Assembly (NCBI GenBank): GCA_000729835.1
Contig: JFHB01000028.1
Location: 1 to 64,000, forward strand
Origin: Atkinsonella hypoxylon
Taxonomy: Eukaryota > Ascomycota > Sordariomycetes > Hypocreales > Clavicipitaceae
Direction of reading: 5' to 3'
Length of the DNA: 64,000 bases
The position numbers and the translations under genes were made by a program. Numbering within the stretch: the first letter of the stretch is position 1; each line of letters begins with the position of its first letter. Below, piece by piece: positions 33,416 to 46,370 of the stretch. The notes beneath the pieces are model-generated. The model searched no databases. It saw only the letters and a list, made by a program, of their open reading frames with translations, and was not told where the DNA came from.

Positions 33416-34526
33416 GATTCGTAGGTTTTGACCTTGGTGGGGCAGTTGAGTGCGGAAACAAGAATATCTTTTGCTTCTCTCGACTCATTCCACCCGAAGG
33501 ACAGCGAGGAATAGACGCCTTTCTAGTCCGTATCTTCTCTTTTTTCATACAAGCACAGATCCGTGAGCTAAAAGAGAGCAGGGATCCTGACCTGCAGCCA
33601 TCCTGGCAGATCTTCTCGTTCCGTCATGGGCAACGAAGACAGGTTGACAGCTCATCTGCACTTACTGCCGTACCTCAGCTGTCTTACCTAGGTAGGTAGG
33701 CATCAGCCAGCTTACAGCCAGCCACATAATCAGTTAGCGAAAAGCTGTTCACTTCGCATTCTGCCCGGTGGAATGCTCTGTGTGTTGCTTTACGGAATAA
33801 ACACTCGACATTGGTCAGCTCTCGGAAGCACAGAGCCAGGTGATGCCCACGTCTTCCGTACAAACTAGGTGACAAAAAAATGCACCCATGTCTGTCTTGT
33901 TGCTCCTGACCACAACACAGTTCACCCACGATTAGTAAGGAGCTAAACCTAAAACGGAAGAGGTACCCGCGCACACATTTTTCTGCGAGAAGGCACCTCT
34001 ACTGTTTTTATATATTCCACACTTATTCTTGAGCATTGCAAGTCTTTGCTGCACAATATTACAATCTCCGCTTGTACTATAGCTTTAGGACTGCCCCGAA
34101 TACTGCATGTTACTCTCACATTTTAAATTATGTGTTAATGCGTAAAGGTACTATAACCTCAATTCGAGACTATTGGCGTCTTCAAGTCTAGTCGCGTTAT
34201 AGCTTTAGGGCGTTGCCCCTTCTCTCTTTAAACGAGGCGCCGTTAGTCTTACGTACCTATTAGGTTAATACAGATTTCTCCCTTCTGTTCCCTGCCTGTG
34301 CCTACAGACACGGGCTCGAGCCCGAGTCTATAACAATAGCTGCCTTTTTCTGTTTGCTTTACGGAGTATCTCACTCAATCCTAGGACATATTTCCCCCCC
34401 ATACCCCGCTCTCTATGGCTGAGGCACTTTTCTCCTTAACCAGCCTACAGTCTCACACTCTATCCACTCAAATCTTCTTATTATTAACGTGAACGCCCCT
34501 TGTTACATTCCGACAGCCTAAGGCTG
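33416..34526. promoter_or_regulatory. Divergent intergenic region between P450 and M20 genes
   Basis: 1.1 kb with no supported gene; it must hold both promoters. A 96-codon minus-strand frame (33684-33974) looks like chance. The palindromic sequence CGGGCTCGAGCCCG lies at about 34312-34325 and could be a regulator site. Confidence 0.4.
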
Positions 34527-35905
34527 ATGAGTGATTTTCCCTTCATCATCATGGAGGACGACTTTGTATTCGTGCCCAGACCTTTCGAGGAGTCAGATCT
34601 ATCCCAGCATGAGCGTGAGCCCATACTCGACATCGATCTTTTCGTTCGACGTCTGGAGCCATTACTGTGGCCACTGAACAGCTTCCTTCATTGTAACCCG
34701 GAGCTCGGTTATCACGAATACAAAGCCCATAATGTCCTGACCAATTTTATATCCAGCCAAGCTGGTTGGCAGGTCACTCGATCTGCTTATGGGATGGAAA
34801 CAGCTTGGGTTGCGGTATATCGTTCTGCCCGGTCTGGTCCTGTGGTATCATTCAATGTAGAAATGGGTAAACTCCAATCTCTCCAACCGAACAGAAAAAT
34901 TGCAGAGACTGACGGCAGCATGCAGACGCACTGCCAAATTTAGGACATGCGTGTGGGCACAATCTTATCGCAATGGTCTCCTTGGCCGCTGGTCTTGCCA
35001 CTGCTGAAATGCTTCGTCGCCGCTGCCTCCCTGGAGAGGTTGTCATCATTGGCACACCAGCCGAAGAGGGTGGTGGCGGTAAAATTAGGTGCCTTGAGGC
35101 GGGTGCTTATAAAAATGTTGATGTTTCACTTATATCACATCCTAGCATTCTGCACAACAGTCCACTAGTCCGCACGACAGCGTTTACTCATCTCAACGTA
35201 AATTATCGGGGCCGTGCCGCCCATGCAGCCAATAGCCCGTGGTTGGGGATCAATGCGCTTGACGCTCTTGTTGTTGCATACAACGCCATCTCAGTCTTGC
35301 GGCAGCAAACCCGTCCAGATGACATCATAGGCTTCCAAATCACCAATGGCGGCAATAAGCCTAATGTCATCCACGAGCATGCTGCAGGGATAGTTGTACT
35401 ACGCGCTGCTTCTACTGCCCAGCTCGAGGAACTTCAGAAGAAAGTCGAGGCTTGTCTTCGCGCTGGTGCACAAGCCACTGGTGCTGCAGTCGACATCCGG
35501 GTTTCACCAGGTTACATGGATCACATCCCAAACCGTGTGCTTGCCGACTCTTACAGACGGTACTGGGAGGTCCTGCCCAATCCTCCAAGCCCGGCCTTGC
35601 CGCCACAGGAGCAGTTTACGTGGGTGAAAGCGAGTACAGATCAGGGGAACTTGAGTTACAGCTTACCGAGTATGAATGTCAGCTTTGCAATACCTCCTGG
35701 TGACCAACGTGGGCAGCCACACAGCCCCGACTTTGAGAAAGCGGCAGGTACGAGGGAGGCATTCGCTCGGGCTATGAGGGTAGCCAAAGCGATGGCCGGG
35801 ACAGCACTCGATGTTTACACAACGCCAGGGTTATTGGAAGAAATTAAACGTCAATGGAAACGTGACGTAAAACACTCTGCCTCTAGCTACGGTATTGAGC
35901 GATGA
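34527..35905 (+). CDS. M20-family amidohydrolase/peptidase, 439 aa
   Basis: Exon 1 is 34527-34866 and exon 2 is 34926-35905. The 59-bp intron (GTAAAC...GCAG) restores the motif VEMDALPNLGHACGHN across the junction, which fixes both splice sites. Metal-site residues of M20D amidohydrolases are present: GHACGHN, then GTPAEEGGGGK (the catalytic EE), ISHPS, and near the C-terminus GQPHSPDFE. The dimerisation (lid) domain lies between, starting at FTHLNVNYRGRAAHAA. The closest described type is the aminoacylase-1-like-2 / amidohydrolase group, which cleaves N-acyl amino acids or peptides. A later ATG (34551, MEDDF) is an alternative start. It is convergent with the PKS gene 298 bp away. In this setting it may hydrolyse or form an amide on the product. 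Confidence 0.88.
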
Positions 35906-36203
35906 GTCACCTCTTCCCTGGTAAAATAGGCACTGATAGAAATCTCTCTGACTTGATTAAATCTTATATATAGCGTCATATGAGCGCTGCAGTCAAAGGA
36001 GAGCTGGTTGGTTCAGTTCTTTTTTTAAAACTTCTCCTGTCATGAGAAATGACCGTAGTAATGCTGCTTTTCTGGAATTGAAAATGTGTGACAGCTGCAG
36101 GCGGTACGGTCAGTATACACGTTGTGGATATCTGTGATTGATCGCATTCAAATGATAACGAGCTCCCATACGCAGAAGTTAGCATTTAATATAAAAACTA
36201 GTT

Positions 36204-39200
36204 TCAACCATTCCTCTCTGTCCATGTCCCCTCCAGTCTTGACTTCTTGAGCACCAAGGCTGCAAGATCCTTCAATTGCCCACTAGTCAACAACTCTAGC
36301 ACCTGCAGATGTGCCTGCAATTCCTTCCCGATCCAGTTCCGAAGCTCGATAGCGTTCAAAGAGTCTAAGCCAAATGCAGCAACGGTCATTGAGGTCTTTC
36401 GGGCCTCCACATCTTCCGGAGCCAGCATCAAAATGGAAGCAAGCTTGTTACCAAGCTCAGATACGACTAACTCTAGAGCGTCATCTAGGCTAGAAACGCG
36501 TTTCAATCTCTCTGAAATAGAGGAATCGGCAGAATCGGCAGCTGTAGCACCAATACCACAGGCAAAGGCTTTCTCCTTGATGGCGGAGAATTTGCCGTCG
36601 TCTGTCCAGAATGGCAATGAGCTGGTTGTGTCTATATCCAGCCCGGTAATACACTGGCTATCGCGCACTTCTCCATTGATCGCTGCCTCAACCAGCGCCA
36701 GTACTTCCTTTTCAGATATTGTGCTTCCGGAAATATTCTTGACTACCTCTGACCTCCTTGTTGAGTTAGTTGCCAGATATCCCACATCATCGACAGCAGT
36801 CAAATTGAGCGAAGTAGCTGCCAATCCCATTTGACGACGGTGAGATGCTAATGCATCAAGAAACGTGTTGGCTCCCGAATATGCTGCTTGGCCTCTGTTA
36901 CCAATAATACCAGCCACAGATGAGAGCAGGACGAAGAAGTCGACGTCTTGGCCCAGCAATGCATTGTGGAAATTGAGCGCGCCGCTAATCTTTGACCTAA
37001 CAACATTATTATAGTCTTGGAACGTCATTTGCTCGAAAAGAACATCCTGCCAATGCGTTAGTACAGTACTTTTATCGCACGGTGTACACAATGACTTGTA
37101 TCCTACCTTCAGTACCATAGCTGCATGAACTACACCACGAACTGGCGGCATCGTTTGACGAAGCTTGGAGAACAAAGCCTGCACACAGTCATCATCGGCG
37201 ACATCGCATCTCTCTACATGAATAAATGCTCCAAGCGCCTTGCACTGCTCTGTAAGATTGGCAACGTTGGGCGAAATCATTCCAGTGCGAGACAGAAGTA
37301 CAATATTTCTGGCGCCTTGATGGACGAGCTGCCTAGCGATAGCACAGCCAATACCGCCAGTGCCTCCAATAATCAAGTAGGTAGCTTCCTTTTTCGGGAC
37401 CTTGGTCATAGTTGGTGGATGAGTAGCCTTGAAAAGAATATTTTAGTCCTAGGGATCTACAATTCATCATGTTTTGTGTACGCACCTTTACTTGGCCCGG
37501 CTTGGTATGGTCAACAACAAGTTTTCCCAAGGTTTTGCCGCTTTGAAGTTTTCTCAGTGACGGTACGACATGTTCAATTGTTGTTTCAATGACAGGTCCG
37601 ATTGGTTTGATTGCCTTTCGTCTCAACAGATCCATGACATTAGTCATGATTCGACTCATGAGCTTTGGTCGCTCGACAGCAACAAGAGTTAAATCGACTG
37701 AGCTGAAAGTACAGTTAGAATCGAACTTGAGCATGTCCAGCCGGTTGTTAGACGTGATGTCTCTTTTTCCGATCTCGATAAATCGTCCAAATGAAGCAAG
37801 GCTTGCCCAAGACTCCCTCAGAAGGTCACCAGCCAGAGAGTTGATGACAACATCCACGCCTCTGCCGCCAGTAGCATGACGTACAGCAGCTCCAAACTCA
37901 CTATCTCGGCTATAAAAAATTCGAGATTCCGGAATACCATATGTATCAACAAGAAGCTGTTTTTTCTCTGCATTACCCACGGTGGCATATATTTCTGCAC
38001 CGATCATCTGCGCAAGCTGGATTGCAGCCTGGCCCACGCCGCCTGATGCTGCGTGAATAAGGATGGACTCTCCAGCTTGGAGTTGAGCCAAGTCAATGAG
38101 TCCGTAGTAAGCTGTGCAGTACACTACTGGGATGGATGCGGCTGTTGAGAAAGACATTTCTTCTGAAATGACGGCAGCACTGGTCGCGGGGCATCTCGCG
38201 AACGTGCCGTATGCACCCATGAGCACAGCACAGACGCGGTCTCCCACAGCCAAAGTGACCTTTGCACCTGTACGAGCAACGACGCCGCTGCATTCGACAC
38301 CAATATATGGGCTGGGGAGTTGACCCATTGCGATGACTACGTCCTTGAAATTGATGCCTGTGCAAGCTACCTTGATCTCAATCTCGTCATCGGCTAACGC
38401 CTTATCTGGATCATCTTTCCAATATAACGAGTCAAGTGATCCGGGTGTGCCTACTACCATCTTCAGTCTTCTGCCCTCTTGATGGAAGCTTTGAGAGTAT
38501 GGTAGCAAGGGTTGAACCTTGCGGAATATGCTTGTATTCAAAGTCTCGTCCGAAACGACTCGAGGTACGGTGAGCTGACAATCTTGCTCATAGAACTCGA
38601 AATCAAGAGCTTCGCTCGTATAGTTTTCAAAGGCAGAAACGATCAAGTCCGCCTGCGAAGAAGCATCCAGCGGCGATTTTGGATCCATGTCTAGTGTTGC
38701 GAATGCTTTCCCGGTTTCGGACCTTACGCTCCTAAAAATGCCTTGAGCCACATTTCTTTCCGGATTCAACGCAATGCAGAATGCGCCAGACGTAACCCAA
38801 AGAGCTGATGATGCATTGAGCAACAGCGACTTCAACGTTGAGAAGGTTGAGTCCGTCATTTTCGCAAGTAATGAACAATCCAGTTCATCCAAGCAAATAT
38901 AGTGTGACGAGGAGGCCGGTTGGAGCCCTGTGAAGGAAGAAATTGTAGCCTCAATATCCAGGACTTTCTGTGCTTTGGCTAGGAGTGCTGTGACAAGAGC
39001 ATCTCTTTTTGGTCTGTCGGTAACAATAACAAGTTGTGATCCTGATAGTTTTGGTCTCGATGCCGAGTTCTGCTCTGGATATTGTCCATCGGTTCCATTG
39101 ACCTTGTTCGCGCTTGACCCTCCTTCGCTTTTGACTTTGGCCTCGGTTTCCAAATTATGAGAAGTTTCAGGGCTGTTAGTAAGTTGTTCGGTCTTATCGT

Positions 39201-42200
39201 GAAGGCCATTCGCGCTATGGTTTCCATTGCAATGCCCATCAACACTTGTCCGGTTGCTATCAAGCTGGCCTCCTCCATTAGTCTTTATGTAATCCAATGC
39301 CGAGCCGTTGCCACCGAGGGCTTCCCATTGTAACTTGTAGCAAAGCGATCTTGGTCCACGCTCTTGCCCGGCATCCCCGGCCACGGGATTTGTCTTCAAG
39401 CCCTCCATTGTAACGACCGGATCTGGACACGATGGATGCCAAGCGTCAATGGAGAATATTACTGGCCCAAGACTAGAGGTATCAGAATAACAACGCGTGA
39501 TGGATTCGACTGTCTCGCCAGGAGTGTGAGGGAGTGCCGTGCTGATCTCCATTTCCCCGATCGCTGATGGCATGTAGAGTGACTGCATCGTACCAAGACC
39601 GGCTCCGAGAAGAGGGAATGGAGCTTGAAGCATAAGGTCCATGAAGCATGCCGATAACCTCGACGGTGTCTCGTATCCAGAGTGCATATATGAGGCCGTA
39701 TCCGGAACCGTCACTGGTCCCGTTACATAGTCGCCCTTCAGAGCCAGAGCAGTCGCTTTATTGACGAAAGCAGGGCCATAATAAGCCCCAATGCTATTGA
39801 GCTCAGCATACATTTCACCTAGAAGAACAGTCGTTCCCTGACGAGAGTTAGCAACCGTTCGACGACTGCGTGCTGCCTGGAACCTCGAAGAAGTCACAAA
39901 ATTCGCTTTGCGAGACTGCTTCACGCAGACTAGGCCACGGCAATGGTCCAGCCAGCCTCTGTTAGGGGCCCAGGAAGAGATGAAAAACTCATCCCAATTA
40001 TTAGACAAGGATCTCGTTCCCTCACTGTATGGCCTAAGACTGAAAACAATCTCATATGAAGTTGTGCTATCCATGATTAGAGCTTTGGATGCTTGAACCT
40101 CTCTGAAATGTAAGGCGCTAATCTCCTCTATCCGAACCTGCCTCAACTGCGCCCGCTGGTACGCAGCCTCGACAGCCATGCACAGGTACCCAGCCAAGGG
40201 AAATACAATGGATGACTGCATACAATGATCCTTCAGCCATGGCACATCATCAAGAGACAACGCATTGCGCCATGTCAGGGCCGAGTCTGTGTAATTGTCG
40301 TCAAGGACTCCGAGCAGATCATGACGAGCAAAAGGCTTCAGCCTATGTTGTTTACTCGCACGGGGCTCAAACCAATAGCTACGGTGAGACCAAGGATAGG
40401 GAGGGAAGTCGGTGATAAGGATCGGTTTGTGCTGGGCACTGGTCTGATTGATCTCTCCAAAATTGACGGTGTGCCCTTGCAAGAACAAGTTCCTTGCGAG
40501 GGCAACCATTGAGGAAGAGCTGCTTTGACTCCGGACTAAGCTCGGAAAATACTTAACATTGCCGACAGCTCGAGCGTCTAATGAGCGCAATATCTGCTTG
40601 ACGGGTCCTTCCAAGGCCGAATGTGGCCCGATTTCCACAACGATATCTGGCTGCTCTCTCTCTAACATGTCCTGAAATGCCGAGGAGAAGAGAACAGGCT
40701 GAACAAGGTTGTTCACCCAATACGACGGACCAAATGTCTCAGACGCATTGTACCGGCCAATCAGGGATGAGTAGAATGCTACGTCGGGGTTGCATTGTCG
40801 CGGTACAGTGTCTTTCAGGGCAGCAAGATAGTCCTCGGCAACTAGACCCATGTGCGGGGAGTGATATGCGACGTCAACCCGCAGCTTGCGATTGAATATA
40901 CCGTCCTTCTCGAGCTCCACAGCAAATTTGTCAATCTCTGACTCGTTACCTGATACTGTTGTGGAGTTGGGTGAATTATGGCAGGCAGCGGTTAAACCAG
41001 ACAAGCTCAAAAGCTTGATCCGTTGCTGGACGTCTTCTGCGTCACACCCCACCGCCATCATCGCTCCCCGTAGCTCTGAGTGACGCTGTTTAGACAAGAT
41101 GGCCATCTGTCCCCGGTAATATGCGATCGACATGGCATCGTCGAGCGTGATAGCACCCGCGGCGTATGCAGCGACAATTTCGCCACTGGAATGTCCAATA
41201 ACCATTTTTGGCTGCACTCCCCAAGATGCCAACAGGTCAGTCATCGCAAGCTGAACGGCTGTACACGATGGTTGAGAAAGGTAGGCTAAGCCTATCTTGG
41301 ACTCTTCTTTGGGCTTGAAAAGCTCGTCAACGAGGGAGAAGTCGGCGCCAAGGCGCTCCAGACAACCTGCCGCAGCATGCATTGTGCTTGCGAACACAGG
41401 ATACGCATCCATAAGCTCTTTGCCCATCTGGGCCCACTGAGCCCCTTGCCCAGTATAAATAAAGCCGACTTTGGGATCACTTGAAGCCACTCGTTTGGGT
41501 GCGTTTGCGGCACTATTAAGCTCCATTGAGAGTTCGGCACATGATGATGCTATGACAGCAACCCGCCAAGGAAAATGAGATCTCCTTTCACACAAAGTGT
41601 ACGCAATATCGTTGAAAATGCGTTTTTCGAAGATTTCTGGGTGTTGCTCCAGGTAAATGCCCAGCTGAGAGGCCATCTTCTTTGCTGATTCCTCGTCATT
41701 GGCACAAAGAACAATCAGTCTGGTGAGCTCCTTGGGGGCGGCCGGCAAGTCGGACAAAGATGGCGGTAGCCTCTCTAGTACCACATGGGCGTTAGACCCA
41801 CCAAAGCCAAAATTGTTGACGCTAATGTATCGCTTATCCTTTGGGAAAGGCCGCAGAGTTACAGGAACCTTCATATGCCACTGCTCCAATGGTATCGCTT
41901 CATTCGCCTTTTCAAAGTTGATGTTAGGCAGTATGAAGCCCTTTTCCAGCATAAGACAGGCCTTGATGATCGATATTATGCCGCTTGCGTTCTCTAAGTG
42001 GCCGACATTGGATTTCACTGAGCCAATGTACAGTGGTGCTCGCTTTGTTCGCCCCTCGCCGAATACACGATACAACGCACCGACCTCAATCGGATCGCCA
42101 ACTTTCGTACCGGTTCCATGAGCTTCGACAAAGCCTGTGTCTTGGGGCGATATCTTGGCTCGTCTGTATACATTGCGGATCAATTCCTCTTGGGCTTCGC

Positions 42201-43222
42201 CGCTTGGAGATGTGATGCCTTCAAAAGTGTAAGTACGCATAATTCATTATCTGGGGGTGTGCCACGTGTATACTAACCCACAGTCTTGCCGTCTTGATTT
42301 GTACCAGTGCTCGTAATTATGGATCGAATCTTATCATTGTCCTTCAAAGCTTGGTCCAACGGCTTCAACACAAGACAGCCCACACCCTCGCCTCGGGCAA
42401 AGCCAGACTTTGCGCGGTGATCGAACGAGAAGGTCTTGCCCTCATCATTAAAGATTCTACTTGTGTCAGAAAGATGCCTTGGGATGTTAGAATAGAAAAA
42501 CTTACCCCAACATGGACATGGTAATCATGTCGTCAGGCTGTAGATGTAAGCTGCAACCTGCCACAATCGCTGAGTCTGTCTCACCAGACTGAAGGCTTTG
42601 CACAGCAGCATGCAACGCATGAAGACCAGATGAGCATGCGGTGTCGACGGCAAGACATGGCCCGTGAAAATTGAAGTAATACGAAATGCGAGCAGCTTGT
42701 ATGGACATGTGATTGCCAGTCGAATCGAAGATTTGGACTTGATTACAGTCTCGTAAGCTGCCGATCCTGTAGTCCGAAGAACTTCCTCCGATAAAAACAC
42801 CAGTGTTTGTACCGGAAACTGCTTCTTTCGTTAGTCCAGCGCTCTCCAGCGCTTCGTATGTACATTCTAATAATTGCCTCTGTTGAGGATCTGCGTCACA
42901 TGTTATTATCCCGCTCGAATGAGGGAATGGATCAAAAATGACTATTACCCATTGCAATGGCTTCTTGCTCGGTGACGTTGAAGAACGGTGCGTCGAATTG
43001 CGACAAATCTTGTTTCATGAAATAGCCACTTTTTGTGTTGAAACAACCCTTTTTCTGCGGGTTCGGGTGATAGTATGCATCGACTGAGAATCGGTCTTCA
43101 GGAATCGGACCCCAGCCATCTCGAGAGCGAGAAATCATTGTCCAGAGATCTCCTGGAGTCGCTACGCCGCCGGACAGGCGGCATGACATGCCTACGATGG
43201 CAATCGGTCTTGGTGCAGACAT
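36204..43222 (-). CDS. Highly reducing type I polyketide synthase, 2,245 aa (KS-AT-DH-ER-KR-ACP)
   Basis: Six exons: 42949-43222, 42506-42890, 42278-42459, 37486-42218, 37107-37427 and 36204-37046. The five introns are 46-60 bp; the 60-bp one (37047-37106) is in frame but has GTAGGA, a CTAAC branch and CAG. KS (about 1-430) has DTACSSG, EAHGTGT and SNVGHLE. AT (about 540-860) has GHSSG. DH (about 930-1230) has DHCMQSSIVFP, a variant of HxxxGxxxxP with Ser for Gly, and a DxxxQ (DLMLQ). A low-complexity Asn/Ser linker replaces the methyltransferase often found after DH. ER (to about 1858) has SGGVGQAAIQLA. KR has GGTGGIG and the SSV..AAYSGAN catalytic region. The single ACP has GLDSLNAIE (Ser about 2194). 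There is no release domain. It should build a reduced, unmethylated linear chain, released in trans, perhaps by the FSH hydrolase at 45189. Confidence 0.97.
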
Positions 43223-45188
43223 GATGCGATATGTAAGTGGGTATCCAGTGAAGCAAAATTGGGTGTACAGAGAGCGTCAGCCAAGAATTAAACTCAGCAA
43301 TTGTAGCTGCCCATTGAAGATAGTAAGGCCTTTTATTAAGGCTGGATGTTCCAGCTCAAAGTCCGCTTCTAGCCTTCCTTGATGCGCAATTTGCCCCGGC
43401 TTTGACAAATGCTCCCACTTGCTCTCTCTTTCACAAGCAAGAGCTTGTGGGGTAACAAACTTACATTCTTGCAAGCCAGGCCATGTCATTTCCGGAGGGT
43501 TACGGTTCCATTGCATGGTAGGCTTGATCTTTGATCCGCTCTAGAGCTTCACATGTAATCACAAGAGGGGAATCAGGCCACCGAGGTTTGAGACAAAGAC
43601 ATGATATTGATACTGCGGTCAGACAATTGGCAAGGACGCCAAACAGCCATTATTCTACTGTGGTCTAGATCCCTTAGGTGGCTGATAAGACTACACTTGC
43701 GTGCCGGTAGGCAGGCAACATCATGCACTAAAATTGACTGTGCTTGAGGTACTTCCTAATACGAGCAAGATATATGGCGCAACAAGCAGGAAATATACCA
43801 ATATTAGGTTAATTACTCCTAGAACCGCGGTTGAGAGACGGCACACTAGCGTAGTCTTGTTGGCACTAAAGAGTTATCCTGTTACGTGCTGGAAGGCAAC
43901 ATTTTGAACATCTTGGTCACGAGACCCACTGAATCTGAGCAGCCACAACAGTTAGCTAGCTTGCGATATCTGCAGTGTACCTCTTTGTACAGCCGAAATT
44001 TGCCGAGACTTCTATCATGGTGACGGCTTCGCGCAGGGTGAAGCTCTTCTTGAGCGCTGGTCCTGATCGGGCCCACTGGCTAGCTCGTGAGCCTTCTAGC
44101 ATTGATGGGACGAATACGACGAAACCATTCTCGCAACATTATCTCTTTCAAGACCCTTGTAACGCTACTGGTCTATTTCCCGCCATTGTGAGCTTGCCTC
44201 TGCGATTATCCGTCACATGGACAGCCTGTGGGGACATTTGCGGAGGGGTGCTGGCAAGCACCGACTACTCTGAACGTCAAGGTCTGTCATGCGCCCGGAT
44301 AGCACGACTGCCGGTCGCGACGCCACTTCCCCAACCCACACAACTCCCGACTTGCTATGTCTGTGCGCCGAAACGTCGGGGAGTCACGTGTTCAACGCCG
44401 GAATACCTGTGCTGATGCAGGTACGGCCCAATTAGTCCATTTCTAGGTGTGCTCCAGGAATACGTAAACATGCATCAGCAACTAAGCCTAGAATGGGGTC
44501 ATGATAAAGGCTGTGCTTGTTGGAGGCCTGCATTTAAAAACAAACACGTTGATAAAGGTTGTAGCAATTATGAATATTGGTCAATAAGGTTCTGATTAAT
44601 AGATTGTCTAGTCATTAAAAAGGCCTTGGTAACAAAATTTATCATAATTAAAGGGCCCTTACTAGCAAGAGGTCTTTAACATCTAGTACAAGAGACTACC
44701 AAGTACTTCTTCTGCATCATTCAAATTTCTTCCTGCATGTTTAGGTATCGGGCCCGTGTCGGAAGACGCCAGCCAAGTCAAAGGCTCCACTTTCGTATGG
44801 CGCCTCTGAGAATCCAGCCCCACTCCCCATGCCTTCATTCCCGACATTTCAACGGGAAAATCACCTTCCGTTTCGAGTTTAGTTGCTATTCTGCGTTCAA
44901 AAAACCGTTGCTTCTCTTATTATCACCTCAACCTATGTAACCGACCCATGTTATGGTCGGGTCATTACATGGGTCAGGGTCAATTGCATAAGTCATAAGT
45001 CAGGTCAGTTACATTTGACACGCCGGCCAGGACAGACAGACTCGCTGTGACATAAAAGGATGAATGTGACGAGCAACCTACCATTTGCTCTAGCCACTGC
45101 TCATAATTTGCAAACCTCTTTCAGTCACACAACCCAGGAGACAAACCTCTTGCTTTACTTAGTTGCCTCAAATACACCATATTTTATC
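43223..45188. promoter_or_regulatory. Divergent promoter region between PKS and FSH hydrolase
   Basis: About 2 kb without a supported gene. The frames at 43277-43516 and 43975-44415 look spurious. Near the hydrolase end (44943-45007) are four direct GGTCA motifs (44960, 44972, 44978, 45003) and one inverted copy, a possible binding cluster. An ATAAAAGG TATA-like site lies at about 45053, though it is already close to the first ATG-containing leader. Confidence 0.4.
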
Positions 45189-46137
45189 ATGACAATCCTC
45201 TGCCTTCATGGCGCCTATGGCAGCGCCTCGGTAATAGCCCTTTGAGTTATACCACCCTCGTTTCTCTGCTGCTAATCAAGTCATCAGCTTTTTCAAACTC
45301 AATTGCGCCCTTTCGTAGATGCAGTTGAAAAATCTGGTTTAGCACAGTTCAAATGGATTAATGGCGCTCACCTCGCCGTACCTCCCCCTGCGTTCGAAGG
45401 CTACTTTGGCCCCGGTCCACTTTACAGATTTGTCGATATCGACGGTATCAGTGAGCTAGACAACCTAATGTCCAGACTAAGAGAGTTCCATGAAGCAGAT
45501 AGTGTCGAGGAAAGTATGCGGAAATTATTCGGGCCTAACAGGTCCGGCGACGCCTCAATAGTGCAAGGTACTATAAGCAGGCTACTCCAGATTCTGGACG
45601 AAGATCCAGATATTACTGTAAGAATTATCCGATTTATTCTGCCTATTCAACCAAAATTTGCTCGTTTTCTAATCAAACTAGGGAGTACTTGGGTACTCTG
45701 AAGGTGCCACAGTGGCTGCTAGTTTGGTATTGGAGGAGAAGCGCCTTTTTGAAGAAGGAGGACGACCACGACGCATCAAGGTACGGTTACTTTACGTAGA
45801 CGCATTTTCGCCTGCACCTTTTCTTCCGGCACTGACACCCTTAAAGAATGCAGTCTTCTTCGCTGGCTGGCCCCCGTTTAAACTTGAGAACGGAGCCGTA
45901 CACGTCCTACTGGCAGATGAGTGTGACACTGTGATTGATATTCCGACATGCCATATCGTTGGTTGCAATGATCCCTACATTCACGGATCAATGGCTCTTT
46001 TCAGCATATGTGACGAAGACACCGCTGCATTGTTTGATCACGGTCAAGGTCACACCCTTCCTCGTGATGCAAGAATCTTGCAGGAGCTTGTTTCTGTAGT
46101 AAGCGAAGTATGGTCGCCACGTGAAATAACGGTATGA
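45189..46137 (+). CDS. FSH/LovG-type serine hydrolase (polyketide-releasing thioesterase candidate), 275 aa
   Basis: Three exons: 45189-45230, 45288-45617 and 45682-46137. The 42-nt first exon gives MTILCLHGAYGSAS, the usual FSH opening strand. The second intron (GTAAGA...CTAG, 64 bp) rejoins the frame exactly at GVLGYSEGATVAASL, whose Ser (about 130) is the nucleophile in GxSxG. The His is in FDHGQGHTLPRD (about 248), a block conserved in this family. FSH1-type alpha/beta hydrolases such as LovG release chains from highly reducing PKSs that lack a thioesterase, which is exactly the situation next door. The gene is divergent from the PKS, so the two could share regulation. Without splicing it would look broken at 45701; with the introns it is intact. 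Confidence 0.9.
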
Positions 46138-46370
46138 TGAATCGCGCAGGCGATGAATTAGTGAAATAGTAAAAAACAATAAACAAATAAATGTCATATG
46201 AGCTTGCAGCACAGCAGATTATCCTGCAGGAATTTTCACCACAAAATATCGTCAAGATTATTGTGACGGACCACTTTTCTGTCCTCAGGTCATTAGTTCT
46301 ATTTCCGTTTCTGTGTTTTTTTCAGCGCAATCCACCTAGATACGCGCGCCCACAGACAATCTTCCTCTCC

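Noticed and set aside
42219..42240. ATG at 42240 as an independent PKS start
   Set aside because: It lies inside the third PKS intron; upstream exons supply the KS N-terminus and active-site Cys.
43975..44415. 146-codon ORF in the PKS/FSH intergenic region
   Set aside because: No recognisable motif; the start is not near any promoter signal and the Cys/Pro-rich end looks random.
45660..45720. Apparent frame break in the FSH hydrolase
   Set aside because: A 64-bp GTAAGA...CTAG intron (45618-45681) restores GVLGYSEG in frame; the gene is intact.
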